Source of the DNA: a virus
Direction: 5' to 3' (one strand)
DNA length: 64,000 bases
IMG/VR virus record: IMGVR_UViG_3300017963_000014
Location: 1-64,000 of that record
Part shown: positions 30,506 to 40,068 of the stretch, one piece after another
Layout of the letters: the number at the start of each line of letters is the position of its first letter
Numbering within the stretch: position 1 is the first letter of the stretch
Made by a program: the position numbers and the translations under genes
Notes under the pieces: generated by a model
What the model saw: only the letters and a program-made list of their open reading frames with translations
What the model was told of the DNA's origin: nothing
Database searches by the model: none

Positions 30506-30991
30506 CTACCGCGAGGCGCCGACCGCGCCGACGCAGGCGCCGGCGCCGGCGATCAGGCCGGCGACGAGCGAGACGTACGGGGTTTTGTACCAGGGGATCG
30601 CCGGCGAGGCGAGCGCCCGCTCGTAGATCCGGCGCTCCCTCGCGAGCGCCTCCTCCGCCGCCGCCCGCTTCGCCCGCTCCTCCCTAAGCTCCGCCTTACC
30701 CCGCCTCCGCTCGGCCTCGAGCTCCGCCTTCGCCCGCTCCCGCGCGGCCTTTAACTCGACCGCGGCCCGTCTCTCGACCCGCTCGACCTCCGCGACGAGC
30801 TTCGCGAGGGTATCGGTCGAGAGGAGAACCCCGTCGAACGGGGCGGGTTTACCGCGCTCGAGCTTGACCCGCCGCTCAGTTTCCGCCCCCGCCGAAGGAT
30901 CGGCCCAGGATCGAGTCGAGACGCTCGAGCAGAGCGTCGGGATCGTTAGCAAGCTCGCGAGCGCGAGCGCGCGCGTTCTCGTCGGCCTCAT
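30506..30991 (-). CDS. Spanin-like envelope protein
   Basis: The 161-residue protein has an N-terminal signal-like segment (ALALASLLTIPTLC), then GKPAPFDGVLLSTDTLAKLV, a motif found in Rz-type and related phage lysis proteins. A long Arg/Glu/Ala coiled coil (about 70-130) and a C-terminal membrane helix (YVSLVAGLIAGAGACVGAV) follow. It starts inside the previous gene (116 bases of overlap) with GGAG before its ATG. Overlap of two coiled-coil membrane genes is typical of spanin pairs, though the exact pairing differs from Rz/Rz1. Confidence 0.65.
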   Translation of the reverse strand: MRPTRTRALALASLLTIPTLCSSVSTRSWADPSAGAETERRVKLERGKPAPFDGVLLSTDTLAKLVAEVERVERRAAVELKAARERAKAELEAERRRGKAELREERAKRAAAEEALARERRIYERALASPAIPWYKTPYVSLVAGLIAGAGACVGAVGASR

Positions 30992-31241
30992 CTAACTCCG
31001 CCTTTCGCCGGGAGGCGACCTCCCGGAGCTCGGTTTCCAGTTCCCGCGCGACCCGCTCGGCCTCGACCCGCTTCTCCCGCTCGGCCTCGAAGTTCGCGCG
31101 GATCCGCGTACTCTCGCTCTCCGCGAGCGCCGCGCGGTCGACGTCTCGGCGGGACCCGAACCTCCGGAGGAGGAGCCAGAGCCCGAGGGCGACGAGAGCC
31201 GCGAGGCCGGCGCCGAGGAGGAGCCATCCCCACCAGGGCAT
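30876..31241 (-). CDS. Inner-membrane spanin-like protein
   Basis: The 121-residue protein has an N-terminal membrane helix (WGWLLLGAGLAALVALGLWLLL) and a long coiled coil reaching to about 95, as in Rz-type i-spanins. It ends GRSFGGGGN. Its 3' third overlaps the start of the next gene in another frame. Upstream is a holin-like gene that it overlaps by one base. Confidence 0.65.
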   Translation of the reverse strand: MPWWGWLLLGAGLAALVALGLWLLLRRFGSRRDVDRAALAESESTRIRANFEAEREKRVEAERVARELETELREVASRRKAELDEADENARARARELANDPDALLERLDSILGRSFGGGGN

Positions 31242-31840
31242 CAGCTAGGTTCCCCGTTCGGCTTCGAGGCGGCGACCGCGGCCTCCGCCTCGGGGATCTT
31301 CGCGAGGATCATCGCGCGGAGCTTCCGGCGGGCCTTCTCCGAGCCGCCGAACCGGGCGTCGACGGACTCGACGAACTCCCAGGCCCAGCGCTCCTTCTCC
31401 GCGCTGGGACTCTTCGGCTTACCCTCCCCGAGCGCGGACGCCGCCTTCTTCTCCGCGTAGAGCGCGGCCTTCCCGCCGAGCGCGTCGAGGGTCTCTAGAT
31501 CGACCTTTAAACCTATCTTCCGGAGTAGGGCGAAGAGGAGGACGGAGAGGACCGGGACGAAGATCGCGAGGGTAGCTTTGATGACGTCGACGAGGAGCGC
31601 CTGCCACCAGCTCTGTCTCTCCCCGTCCCTCGACTTCGTCTCCCCCGCCGGGTCCTTCGCTTCGTCCCCAGGTTTCTTTGTATCGTCCCTCGGAGCCTTC
31701 GTCTCGCCCGCGGGGGCGTTCGGGGGAAGGGTTTCTCCCGATAGTACAGCTCCGCCGCCCCCTCCGTCCGGGGCGGCCGAGAGCGAGGCGGGGGCGAGGA
31801 GTAGGGAGAGGATCAGGGTTAGAAGTAGGGTCGGTTTCAT
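31241..31840 (-). CDS. Holin-like protein with signal peptide
   Basis: The 199-residue protein has an N-terminal signal segment (LLLTLILSLLLAPASLSAA), a charged Pro/Lys linker to about 75, and WWQALLVDVIKATLAIFVPVLSVLLFALL (one long membrane helix). The C-terminus is rich in Lys and Glu (ALYAEKKAASALGEG, SAEKERWAWEFVES), as in superfamily 6 holins. It probably opens the membrane at lysis. No endolysin follows, so the lytic enzyme must be elsewhere. Confidence 0.6.
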   Translation of the reverse strand: MKPTLLLTLILSLLLAPASLSAAPDGGGGGAVLSGETLPPNAPAGETKAPRDDTKKPGDEAKDPAGETKSRDGERQSWWQALLVDVIKATLAIFVPVLSVLLFALLRKIGLKVDLETLDALGGKAALYAEKKAASALGEGKPKSPSAEKERWAWEFVESVDARFGGSEKARRKLRAMILAKIPEAEAAVAASKPNGEPS

Positions 31841-31869
31841 TTCGCGTTCTCCTTTCGAGAGAGGTTTAA

Positions 31870-34389
31870 CTACTCCTTCGGGCCCGAGAGAACCTGCTCG
31901 TCCCAGACCTCGAGGTGATCGAACTCGCAGGTCCGGACTACGGCGTCCCCGAAGTTCCGGAATCGGAAGAACGGGCGAACCCGCTTATCCGCCCACTCCC
32001 CCGCGGCGAGCCCGCCCGGGCGGACGGTCGCGGTAGAGGGAAAGGACATCCCGGTCATCCAGTACTCGACTGAGTTCGTCGAGAGGTCGAGGACGAAGTA
32101 GAAGTCAGCCCAGCCGTCGTCGTCGTTGATTAACCCCGTTAGATCGGGGGGAGCGGCGACGTTCGCGGAGGGGTTCAGGGCGTTCGTAATGCAGTAAAGC
32201 TCCCAGTTCGCGGCCTGTACCCCGGTATTGTTGTTTATCCGGAACCCGACGACGTTGTTCGCCGGAGACCCGGTATAGATCCCGAATTCTAGGTACATAT
32301 ACGTCGAGTCGCCGTGAAGCCGCGCCCGTCCGTAGAACCGGAGCCGACGGAAGACCTCCGGCGGACCCGTTCGCCGTAGAACCGCGAGCGGGGTCGAGCT
32401 CTGCTGAAACCCGTCCCCGTCTGCGATCCCCGCGGTCTCGAGCGCCATTACGTCGCCCTGCGCCTGCATCCCCGCGAGGAACGTATCGTCGTTGAACCCG
32501 TAGTTCCCACCGTTCCCGACGATCGCGGCGGTCCAGTACTCGTTCGGTAGAGTCGCGAGCGGGTTATAGGCGAAGCGCTCTATCCAGCGGTGCGAGTCCG
32601 CGAGCCGGGCGCCCGGCTCGAGGCGCATAACCTCGGCCTCGGAGTCGTGTGTAAAGACGCCCACGATCCGGTGACTCGGTCGCCCGCCGTAGATCGAAGG
32701 GTGCGGCATCGGGCGGACGTTCAGCGCGTACTTGTCCGCGGCGCCCGCGCCGATAACCTGCGTCCGGAAGTCGATCCCTAGCTTCCCGTGGACGTTCTGC
32801 TCCCCCGCGACCGTCCCTAACCACTCCCCGGTCTGGAGCTTCGCCCCCGGTGACCCGGCGGCGGTGAAGAACTCGACGAACGCCGCGTTCAGCGGTTCGG
32901 CGTACCCGGTTACGGGGCTCTTCCGCGCGGTCAGGATCCGGACCCTCCCGGCGTCCCCGAGGGGGAGCACGTTGAAGTCCGCGGCGTTCCCCGCCCCGTC
33001 CTGAAGCGCTACGGTCGTCCCGTTCCAGAACGAGATCTTACTCCCCGGGGGGACGCCCGTCAGGACGTCGCCGCCGGCGACGACGAAGCGGGGGATCACG
33101 ATCCGGACGGTGCAGGTCCCGGCGGGCCAGCCGCCGGGGACCGCGTCGGGGATCGCCCGGAGCGTGAGCGAGTTCGCGGTGAAGGATTCGATCAGGTAGA
33201 GCCCCTGCTGTACGCAGTCCTCGAGGACGACCATGTGGATCTGTGGCGAGATCTGGAGCGACGCCGCGAGGAGGTTTACCGCGCCGCGGGTCAGGTTAAC
33301 GACGTCCGCCCCGGCGAAGGACCCGGGCTCGCCGGAGAGGAGGTCGGTACCGGAGGAGAGCGGCTGGACCGACGCGATAGGAATACCCCGCTCGTTCGAG
33401 AGGAACTGAAGCTGCGCCTGGAACTCTAGCGTCGGGTCGAGGCGAACGAGTCGGCGCTGCCCCCACCACGTGTCGAAGCTCCCCGCCGCGCCGTCCGGGG
33501 TCGTGTCCTCGAGCGCCCCGGCGTCTACCGTTACCCTCCTTCCGCTTCCGTCCGCTCCCGCCGGTCCGCCGTCGTAGGCGAGGTCGCGAGTCGGGTTAAG
33601 TCCGGCGGAGACGTCGATCTGCTGCGACGTGTCGAACGCGCTCGGCTGTACCCCCGCCCCCGCCCCCGTGACGCTCCCGAGGAACGCGAACGGATCGGTT
33701 ACCCGTAGATCCGTGTTCCTCCGGATCGTTACCCCGGTCGCCGCGACCGCGTAGTCGCCGGCCGTCGTCGAGACCGCCCCCTGCCCTAGCGTCCCGACCG
33801 TCGTTACGACGTTCTTTCCGCCGACCCAGGCGACGGTCAGGTCGCGCTCGATCGCTACCGACTCGTCGAGCGTCTTCGGGACGTTCAGCCAGACGGTTAC
33901 CTTCCGCCCCGCGTGCGAGACCCCGACCTCGAAGACGGAGTCGACCTCGAGCTGTATCGTCCCCCCGAGGTCGGTAACGGCGTCCGGAACGCCGGAGACG
34001 CCTACGGAGTCCTCGAGGAGGTCGTAGAACTTCGTGCTTATCCGCGGGTTCGACTGGACGCCGCTCGGGATCAGGCAGTGTCGAGCCCCGACGTAGTACG
34101 TAACCCCGAGCGCGTTCTCGAGATAGATCTGCTCCGCCGCCGCGGCGTCGAGGATCAGGACGTGCCCCTCCCCGTCGAGGAGCTCGACCGGTAGCGTCGA
34201 GACCTTGATCCGATCCGTACCGTCGCCCTGTAGAACCGCCGTCCCGAAGACCCCGCGGCGGGAGCCCCACATCCGACGGGCGTTCTCGAGGATCTGAAGA
34301 AGGAGGTAGTCGAAGAACGTGTCCTTCGCCCGCTGCTGCGGCACGTGCCGCTTGTCTACGAAGTTCGTGCGGTTGTTCCCGGTCGGCAT
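31870..34389 (-). CDS. Large tail fibre or baseplate-associated protein
   Basis: The 839-residue protein begins NRTNFVDKRHVPQQRAKDTFFDYLL and continues with beta-rich, low-charge sequence that suits a fibre or baseplate decoration. The C-terminal 200 residues (RLRFYGRARLHGDSTYMYLEFGI, DFYFVLDLSTNSVEYWM, CEFDHLEVWDEQV) resemble a concanavalin or laminin-G-like jelly roll, a carbohydrate-binding fold. It lies directly downstream of the gpI-like gene, where tail fibre genes normally lie. Confidence 0.65.
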   Translation of the reverse strand: MPTGNNRTNFVDKRHVPQQRAKDTFFDYLLLQILENARRMWGSRRGVFGTAVLQGDGTDRIKVSTLPVELLDGEGHVLILDAAAAEQIYLENALGVTYYVGARHCLIPSGVQSNPRISTKFYDLLEDSVGVSGVPDAVTDLGGTIQLEVDSVFEVGVSHAGRKVTVWLNVPKTLDESVAIERDLTVAWVGGKNVVTTVGTLGQGAVSTTAGDYAVAATGVTIRRNTDLRVTDPFAFLGSVTGAGAGVQPSAFDTSQQIDVSAGLNPTRDLAYDGGPAGADGSGRRVTVDAGALEDTTPDGAAGSFDTWWGQRRLVRLDPTLEFQAQLQFLSNERGIPIASVQPLSSGTDLLSGEPGSFAGADVVNLTRGAVNLLAASLQISPQIHMVVLEDCVQQGLYLIESFTANSLTLRAIPDAVPGGWPAGTCTVRIVIPRFVVAGGDVLTGVPPGSKISFWNGTTVALQDGAGNAADFNVLPLGDAGRVRILTARKSPVTGYAEPLNAAFVEFFTAAGSPGAKLQTGEWLGTVAGEQNVHGKLGIDFRTQVIGAGAADKYALNVRPMPHPSIYGGRPSHRIVGVFTHDSEAEVMRLEPGARLADSHRWIERFAYNPLATLPNEYWTAAIVGNGGNYGFNDDTFLAGMQAQGDVMALETAGIADGDGFQQSSTPLAVLRRTGPPEVFRRLRFYGRARLHGDSTYMYLEFGIYTGSPANNVVGFRINNNTGVQAANWELYCITNALNPSANVAAPPDLTGLINDDDGWADFYFVLDLSTNSVEYWMTGMSFPSTATVRPGGLAAGEWADKRVRPFFRFRNFGDAVVRTCEFDHLEVWDEQVLSGPKE

Positions 34390-34407
34390 CTCTAGAGCGT
34401 CCTTTCC

Positions 34408-37164
34408 CTACCGGCTGCTAACCGGCGGTCCGATCCGAACGAGGTCGATCGGCTTCTCCGCGACCTCGACGTAGGTGGAGTTTAGGCGCTGCCCCGCCGC
34501 CGCCGCCAGCCCGAGGCGACCCGACGCGGGGAACGTCCCGGTCGCCTCGACGAGGAGGTTCCCGTCTAGGAAGGCCTGGACCCGATCCCCCTCGACGTCC
34601 GCGTGCAGGATGTACCCTACCCCCGGGTCGAAACCCGGGAGCGAGTACGAGCCTAGCGTCGTCCGAACTCCCCCGACGACCGCGTCGAGGAGGAAGTCCG
34701 CACCGAGCGTCCCGGTCGGGGATAGCCGAAGCGCGAGGAAGTTGTCCTCGTCCGCGAGGTTAAACCGCAGCTCCCCCCACGCCGCGGCCGCCGCGCTCTC
34801 GAGCCGGAGGTCCGCGCGGACGATCGGCTCGGTCCAGGTAACGTCCGCGAGGACGTTCGTCCGGACGAAGCTCTCGGCGCCGGCGTCGTAGAGCTCGACC
34901 TCGCCGGCGACGTAGTCGAAGGAGGCGCCGCCGGACTCGACGACCCAGGGCGACTCCTTGCGGAATCCGTCGAGGAAGGCGACGTAGCGGACGAAGTACC
35001 GCTCGTTCGCCGGGCGGAGCACCGCGACGAGCCCCTCGACGAGGACCCGGTTCACGTCCCGGCCCTGTACCGAGACGTACGACGTGTACTCGCTCGGGTC
35101 CGTCCCCGCGCGGTAGTCGTCGGGGTCGGTCGAGGGCGCGCCGCCCTGGTCCATATCCCCCTCGACGTACGCCGAGAGGTTCCCCTCGACGTCCGCGGTC
35201 CAGGTCCCGTCTTCCGTAGTCCGCGAGGGGAGCGCGAGGATCCGGACGTCCCGCGGGGTCGCGCCGGGAGCGCCGCCGACGAGCTCGAGGTTCTCTAGGA
35301 GCGTCGAGAGGTCGAAGCGGAGGGCGGAGCCGTCCCAGGAGACCGAGTCGGGGCGGGCGGAGGTCGTCATCTCCGGGCGGTCGGTTAGCCAGAGGTCGGC
35401 GCCGCCGACGCCGGTCCAGCCGAGCTCCCACTCCTCGAGGAGGCAGCGGAGGTCGAACCAGTTCTCGACGTTGACCTGCGCGCGGAGCGTCGTCTCTAGC
35501 GCGTACTCGAGACCGTTCTCCGTTCCGCGCCGCTTCCAGAACCGAACCGCGAGGTGAATAAGCGTCCTTAGCTCCCCCTCGTCGAGCCCGGCGACGAGAT
35601 CGTCGTAGCGCGAGGTTAGGCCGACGATCCAGCGGAGGAAGTCGAGCGCCTCCGCCGGCGCCCGCTCCGGGTCCTTAAGGTCGAGGAGGGCGTAGATCCG
35701 GGCGTAGAGCGCGCGCCACTCGACGTCATAGGAGCCGTCGCAGATCCGCTCGACGAGCCTCCCCCCGTCCCGCTGGTCCGCGTCCCGGAGCGACTGGAGG
35801 AGGAAGAGGTAGATCCGGTGCGGGAAGTAGACCTCCCGCTCGACCTCCTCCGCCGCGGGGAGGACCTCGAACGAGATCGAGTCGTCGAGCGTCTCGGAAA
35901 AGACGGTCTTAACGACGTACGCGACCTCGATCGTCGCTCCCGCCTCGAACGGGCGCTCGCGCCGGAGGACGTAGACGAAGCGCTTCGAGGTAACCTCCGT
36001 TACCTCGACGGTCCAGCCCTCGACGCCGGGGGCGCCGCCGGGTCCGAACCAAGCGATCTCGCCGTCGATCGTTATCAGGGTCTCGCCCGGCTCGATATCG
36101 TCGACCTCGCTCTCGAAGTCGAGGAGGATCGGCGCGTTTCCGAGTACCCCGGTATCCGCGTCCTCGGGCGAGGACTCCTTTAGGTAGGGAGGGGGACCCG
36201 CGGCGGAGTAGACCCCGACCGCCGTTACGAGGTTCGCGTCGGGCCAGGTCGGGGAGGACCAGGAGCTTCCGTCGGTCGTCTCGTACCGGACGTTACTCGT
36301 CAGGTTCACGTTCGCGGCGACGACGAGGTTCGCGTCGACCCCTACGATCGTCTCCGCCGGGGAGAGCGGGGAGTTGCCCGCGACGCCCGAGGTGAACTGG
36401 ATCGCCCAGGCGGAGCCGTTCCAGAACGAGACCCGGTCGTTAGAGACGTTCCGGCCGAAGACCCAGATCGCGGAGTCGGAGGCGGCCCAGACCCCGGCGA
36501 GGTCGTTTATCGAGACGGAGCCGCCGACGAGGGACCAGGTCGCGCCGTCGTAGCGGACCACGCGACCGATACCGTCGGCCTGGGAGGTCCAGGCGAGGTA
36601 GAGGACGCCGCCTAGCGCCCAGGCGTCGACGACGTAGCGGAACCCGACCGTGAGCCCGATCGCGGTCGCCATCTCCGAGAAGCGGTTCGACCAGCTCGAA
36701 CCGTCGTCGTTCGAGTAGTAGAGGTTTAGCCCGGCCTGGTCCGTTACCCAGAGCTCGCCCGCGGCCGTAACCGCGACGTGCCCGTTTACCGTCGCGCTCG
36801 GGAGGTCGGTTAGACCGGCCCAGACGCTTCCGTTGAACTTGTCGACCTTCGCCCCCCGAACGGCGTAGACCGCGTTAGCGGCGAAGGCGAACGCGTTCGC
36901 CTGGGGGCCCGTAACGCCCGCCGTCGCCTTGTACGCCCAGGTCCCGGGGGAGCCGGGCGTGAAGTGACACCACTCGCTCCCGGCGTTCCCGCGCCAGCAG
37001 ATTATCCCGCCGCCGGGAACCCCTACGAGCGCGTCGCCCGCGGTCGAGGGACCGAACGCGGGCTGCGGGGAGAAGACCTTCCAGGGCGGGGCGACGCCGG
37101 GGTCCCGCTCGTAGAGGACCTTCGACGGGCCGGAGATCGCTATCGGTCGGTAGGCGGGCGACAT
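34408..37164 (-). CDS. Baseplate gpI-like protein fused to a beta-propeller-like head
   Basis: The 918-residue protein has three parts. Residues 1-325 carry repeated W-, G- and D-rich strand units (LYYSNDDGSSWSNRF, VRYDGATWSLVGG, VSFWNGSAWAIQF, YETTDGSSWSS), which look like a sialidase- or kelch-type propeller with Asp-boxes. Residues 330-435 are Ig-like. Residues 445-570 (RDADQRDGGRLVERICDG, PAEALDFLRWIVGL, RGTENGLEYALE) match the P2 gpI-type baseplate wedge protein. The C-terminus (about 760-910) resembles a laminin-G-like fold. P2 gpI alone is about 180 residues, so this is a much enlarged form. Confidence 0.75.
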   Translation of the reverse strand: MSPAYRPIAISGPSKVLYERDPGVAPPWKVFSPQPAFGPSTAGDALVGVPGGGIICWRGNAGSEWCHFTPGSPGTWAYKATAGVTGPQANAFAFAANAVYAVRGAKVDKFNGSVWAGLTDLPSATVNGHVAVTAAGELWVTDQAGLNLYYSNDDGSSWSNRFSEMATAIGLTVGFRYVVDAWALGGVLYLAWTSQADGIGRVVRYDGATWSLVGGSVSINDLAGVWAASDSAIWVFGRNVSNDRVSFWNGSAWAIQFTSGVAGNSPLSPAETIVGVDANLVVAANVNLTSNVRYETTDGSSWSSPTWPDANLVTAVGVYSAAGPPPYLKESSPEDADTGVLGNAPILLDFESEVDDIEPGETLITIDGEIAWFGPGGAPGVEGWTVEVTEVTSKRFVYVLRRERPFEAGATIEVAYVVKTVFSETLDDSISFEVLPAAEEVEREVYFPHRIYLFLLQSLRDADQRDGGRLVERICDGSYDVEWRALYARIYALLDLKDPERAPAEALDFLRWIVGLTSRYDDLVAGLDEGELRTLIHLAVRFWKRRGTENGLEYALETTLRAQVNVENWFDLRCLLEEWELGWTGVGGADLWLTDRPEMTTSARPDSVSWDGSALRFDLSTLLENLELVGGAPGATPRDVRILALPSRTTEDGTWTADVEGNLSAYVEGDMDQGGAPSTDPDDYRAGTDPSEYTSYVSVQGRDVNRVLVEGLVAVLRPANERYFVRYVAFLDGFRKESPWVVESGGASFDYVAGEVELYDAGAESFVRTNVLADVTWTEPIVRADLRLESAAAAAWGELRFNLADEDNFLALRLSPTGTLGADFLLDAVVGGVRTTLGSYSLPGFDPGVGYILHADVEGDRVQAFLDGNLLVEATGTFPASGRLGLAAAAGQRLNSTYVEVAEKPIDLVRIGPPVSSR

Positions 37165-37174
37165 TCCGGGGCTC

Positions 37175-39634
37175 CTACGCGCTCGGCGGGACGATCGTTA
37201 TAACGAACGACCCGGAGTCGGGGAAGGGGAGCTCGTCCTCGAGGAGCTCGACGTCGCTCGCGGGCGAGAGGACGTCGACGTCGAAGACGTTCCCGGGCGA
37301 GATCGCGAAGACCTCGGCCGAGATCCGCGAGAGCGGGACCCGTCCGCCGAAGCGCCAGACGTACTTAACCCCGCCCTTCCCGTCGGACTCGAGCGCGGTC
37401 GGGTTGAGGAACGCGACGAGACGAGTAATAACGAGCGCCTCGGTAAGCTCCGCCGTCGCCTCGATCGCGATCGTCGGTCCGAGTAGCCGCGGCGAGAAGT
37501 TATCTACCGTTACCTCCGCGTTAGCGCCGCCGACCCCTCCCTCGCCCGTTACGGGGTCGCCGTTGAAGTACTCCTCGAGCTCCGCCTTGTCCTCGGCCGA
37601 GATCAGGACCCCGTTCGTCCCGACGACGACGAGTCGAATCGTCTTCGGTCCGTAGCCCTCCTCGACCGCCTTCGCCCGGACGACCGGGCGGGAGCCGCGG
37701 GAGTTCGTCCAGGCCACCGCTAGCGTCTCGTACTCGTCCGGGGCGCACGCCGTCCGGCCGGTCCGGAGCGACGCCGGACCGGCCTCCTTAACGAGCGCGA
37801 GCGACTCCTCGTCCGCGCCCTCGGCGATCTTCCAGCCCGAGGCGGGGCGGGGGTTCGTTACGGAGGCGATCAGGGAGCCTCCGTCGGAGTTGACGACGAC
37901 CGTGTTCGCCCCAACGTTCCCGTCGTTCGCGGCCTCGACCCGGTACTCGAACCGGATGTTATCCGTCCCGAGCGGCGGGACTCTCCCGCGCTCCCCGTCC
38001 CCGAAGGCGACCGTTAGGACCCCGCGCGAGTCCTGATCGACGACGAAGTGCCGGTCCGTCGAGCCGGAGGTCAGGAGTCGCTCGTCGAGCGCCGTTAGGT
38101 TCTCCCACTCGACCTCGCCCCCGCCCTCGTCGACCCAGACCCGGACGGTGTTCCGGAGCCCGGGCGAGACCCCGAGCTCGAACCGCTGACTCGGCCTCCC
38201 GTTCGAGCTCCGGAGGTCCTCCGTGTCGACCGTCCGCCCCTGTACCCCCGTCTCCAGTACGTACTGTGACCCCCCGTCGATTATCGCACGATCTAAGATC
38301 GGCGCGGTCGGGGTAGAGACCGAGACGAGGCGGTAGCGGATGAAGAACCCGCTCGAACCGTTTACCTCGAGCGGTTGCCAGTTCTCGCGAAGCCCCTGCG
38401 GTAGCTCGTACTCGACCGATCCGTCGGCGGAGAGGTCGGAGGTCCCGTCGACGAGCTCGGGGAGGGGGTTCCAGTCGGTACCGACGACGTAGTCCGCTAC
38501 GTCGAACGAGGGTGTCCCGGTCTGCCCGAGGAACGCCGTAACGTCGAGGACGTTCTTCCCCCCGACGAAGCTCGAGGGGAGGAGCTCGGAGATCCCGGTC
38601 GGGAGGTACCGCGCGCGGACGAGCGCGCCGCTCCGGTCGGGGGTCCCGAGAAGGGACGAGAGGTCGAAGCGGAGGAACCCGCCCTCGTCCGTGACCGCGT
38701 CCGGGTTCTCGTCCTCCTCGTCCGGGTCGTAGTACTCCCAGACCCCGGAGATCCCGGCCCCGACGGTGTCGAACGTCAGGTCGAGCGGGGTCCAGAGGAC
38801 CCAGAAGCTACCGACGTAGAGCTTATCCCCCGCCTCCGGGTCCGCCCAGGGCGTGAAGTCCGGCGCGCCCGCGGTGTTTAACGCGGTCGAGCCGTCGGCG
38901 GTGTACGCTCGGATCCGCCAGGTCAGGTTCGTCTCCGGCGCGAAGAGCGGGTCCGGGTTCCCGAGCGTCCCCGCGAGCTTTACCCGCGATACCGCGCCGC
39001 TCGCGAGGATCGCCGCGAGTCGGAAGACCCCACCGTTCCCGTAGATCGAGTCCTCTACCTCGACCTCCTTCCCGATATCCCCGACGGTTACCGCCATCGA
39101 CGTCGACTGGAGCGCCGTCGGGTCCTCGAGAACGGTCTCCCCGTCCGTCCCCGAGCGGTCGAGCTCGAGCCCGAAGGCGGCGTCGACTACGTTCGAGGGA
39201 CCGACGTAGGACTCCTCGAGTACCTCGAACGGGACCGGCTCCGCGTCCTCGGTCCGTCGGGTCTCGAAGAGCGCCGCCGCCTCGTGCAGTTGCTCCGACG
39301 CCCCCGGAACCCGCGAGAGCTCGAGGAGGAGTTCGACGGTCGCGGGCGAGTAGTCCTTGATGTAGTAGTCGATCAGCCGGAGGAGGAGCCGGACCGAGTC
39401 CTGGAGGTGCGCCGTCGGTACGTACCCCTCCTGCGCGACGAGGTCGAGTAGGACGTTGTTGTAGTGCCCGACGAGCGCGTAGCTTCGCTCCCCCTGGATG
39501 AAGGGCTCCTCCTCGACCTCGGACGTGATCTCGGGCGCGTTAACCCGGTTGAAGAGCCGGAGCCTCCGGAGGAGGTCGGCGTAATACGTACCCGAAAACT
39601 CGTAATCCGGTACCACTATTCTGGTGCTAGCCAT
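37175..39634 (-). CDS. Baseplate wedge protein (gpJ/gp6-like)
   Basis: The 819-residue protein is between gpI-like and gp25-like genes, the expected place of Baseplate_J. The C-terminal part has PDEYETLAVAWTNSRGSRPVVRAKAVEEG and TIRLVVVGTNGVLISAEDKAELEEYFNG, followed by VDNFSPRLLGPTIAIEATAEL, features of this family. N-terminal residues (YADLLRRLRLFNRVNAPEIT) form a helical region with added beta domains in the middle. The family core is about 300 residues; the extra domains explain the size. Confidence 0.8.
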   Translation of the reverse strand: MASTRIVVPDYEFSGTYYADLLRRLRLFNRVNAPEITSEVEEEPFIQGERSYALVGHYNNVLLDLVAQEGYVPTAHLQDSVRLLLRLIDYYIKDYSPATVELLLELSRVPGASEQLHEAAALFETRRTEDAEPVPFEVLEESYVGPSNVVDAAFGLELDRSGTDGETVLEDPTALQSTSMAVTVGDIGKEVEVEDSIYGNGGVFRLAAILASGAVSRVKLAGTLGNPDPLFAPETNLTWRIRAYTADGSTALNTAGAPDFTPWADPEAGDKLYVGSFWVLWTPLDLTFDTVGAGISGVWEYYDPDEEDENPDAVTDEGGFLRFDLSSLLGTPDRSGALVRARYLPTGISELLPSSFVGGKNVLDVTAFLGQTGTPSFDVADYVVGTDWNPLPELVDGTSDLSADGSVEYELPQGLRENWQPLEVNGSSGFFIRYRLVSVSTPTAPILDRAIIDGGSQYVLETGVQGRTVDTEDLRSSNGRPSQRFELGVSPGLRNTVRVWVDEGGGEVEWENLTALDERLLTSGSTDRHFVVDQDSRGVLTVAFGDGERGRVPPLGTDNIRFEYRVEAANDGNVGANTVVVNSDGGSLIASVTNPRPASGWKIAEGADEESLALVKEAGPASLRTGRTACAPDEYETLAVAWTNSRGSRPVVRAKAVEEGYGPKTIRLVVVGTNGVLISAEDKAELEEYFNGDPVTGEGGVGGANAEVTVDNFSPRLLGPTIAIEATAELTEALVITRLVAFLNPTALESDGKGGVKYVWRFGGRVPLSRISAEVFAISPGNVFDVDVLSPASDVELLEDELPFPDSGSFVITIVPPSA

Positions 39635-39650
39635 CTCTCGGTCCGTCCTC

Positions 39651-40061
39651 TCAGCCGCTACGCGGGCTAGTCCGGTTCGAGTCGACGAGGTTCCCCTCGA
39701 ACTCCCGCTCCTCGTCCGCCTCGAGGTCGACGTAGCGGACGTTCGCGATCAGCTCCTCGCCCTCCGCCCGCGTTTCGATCCCCCGCTCCGGGTCGAGTCG
39801 CGCGATCCCGGCCGCGCGGATCCGACGAAAGAAGCGCGTAACGTCCCTCCGGGCGGTCGAGGCGGCGGCGGAGGAGTTCACCTTGAAGATCGTCCGCTCC
39901 GAGACCCCGACGTCGACGCCGTCGCCGCGGAGGAACGGGTTCTGCGATAGGTTCGGGGTCAACCCCGTTCGGATCGTCTGGTCCGTGTACGGCGTCCCCT
40001 GGATAAGGACCGCGCCGCCGCGGCGGTTGACTCTTACGGGTACGGCGAAGCCTCGGGCCAT
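39651..40061 (-). CDS. gpW/gp25-like baseplate protein
   Basis: The 136-residue protein has the right length and position (next to gpV-like and gpJ-like genes). It reads RTGLTPNLSQNPFLRGDGVDVG, a central helix (ARRDVTRFFRRIRAAGI), and strands (ELIANVRYVDLEADEEREFEGNLV) like the T4 gp25/P2 gpW fold. The usual glutamate-containing loop is not clearly present. Assignment depends mostly on synteny. Confidence 0.55.
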   Translation of the reverse strand: MARGFAVPVRVNRRGGAVLIQGTPYTDQTIRTGLTPNLSQNPFLRGDGVDVGVSERTIFKVNSSAAASTARRDVTRFFRRIRAAGIARLDPERGIETRAEGEELIANVRYVDLEADEEREFEGNLVDSNRTSPRSG

Positions 40062-40068
40062 CGTCTCT

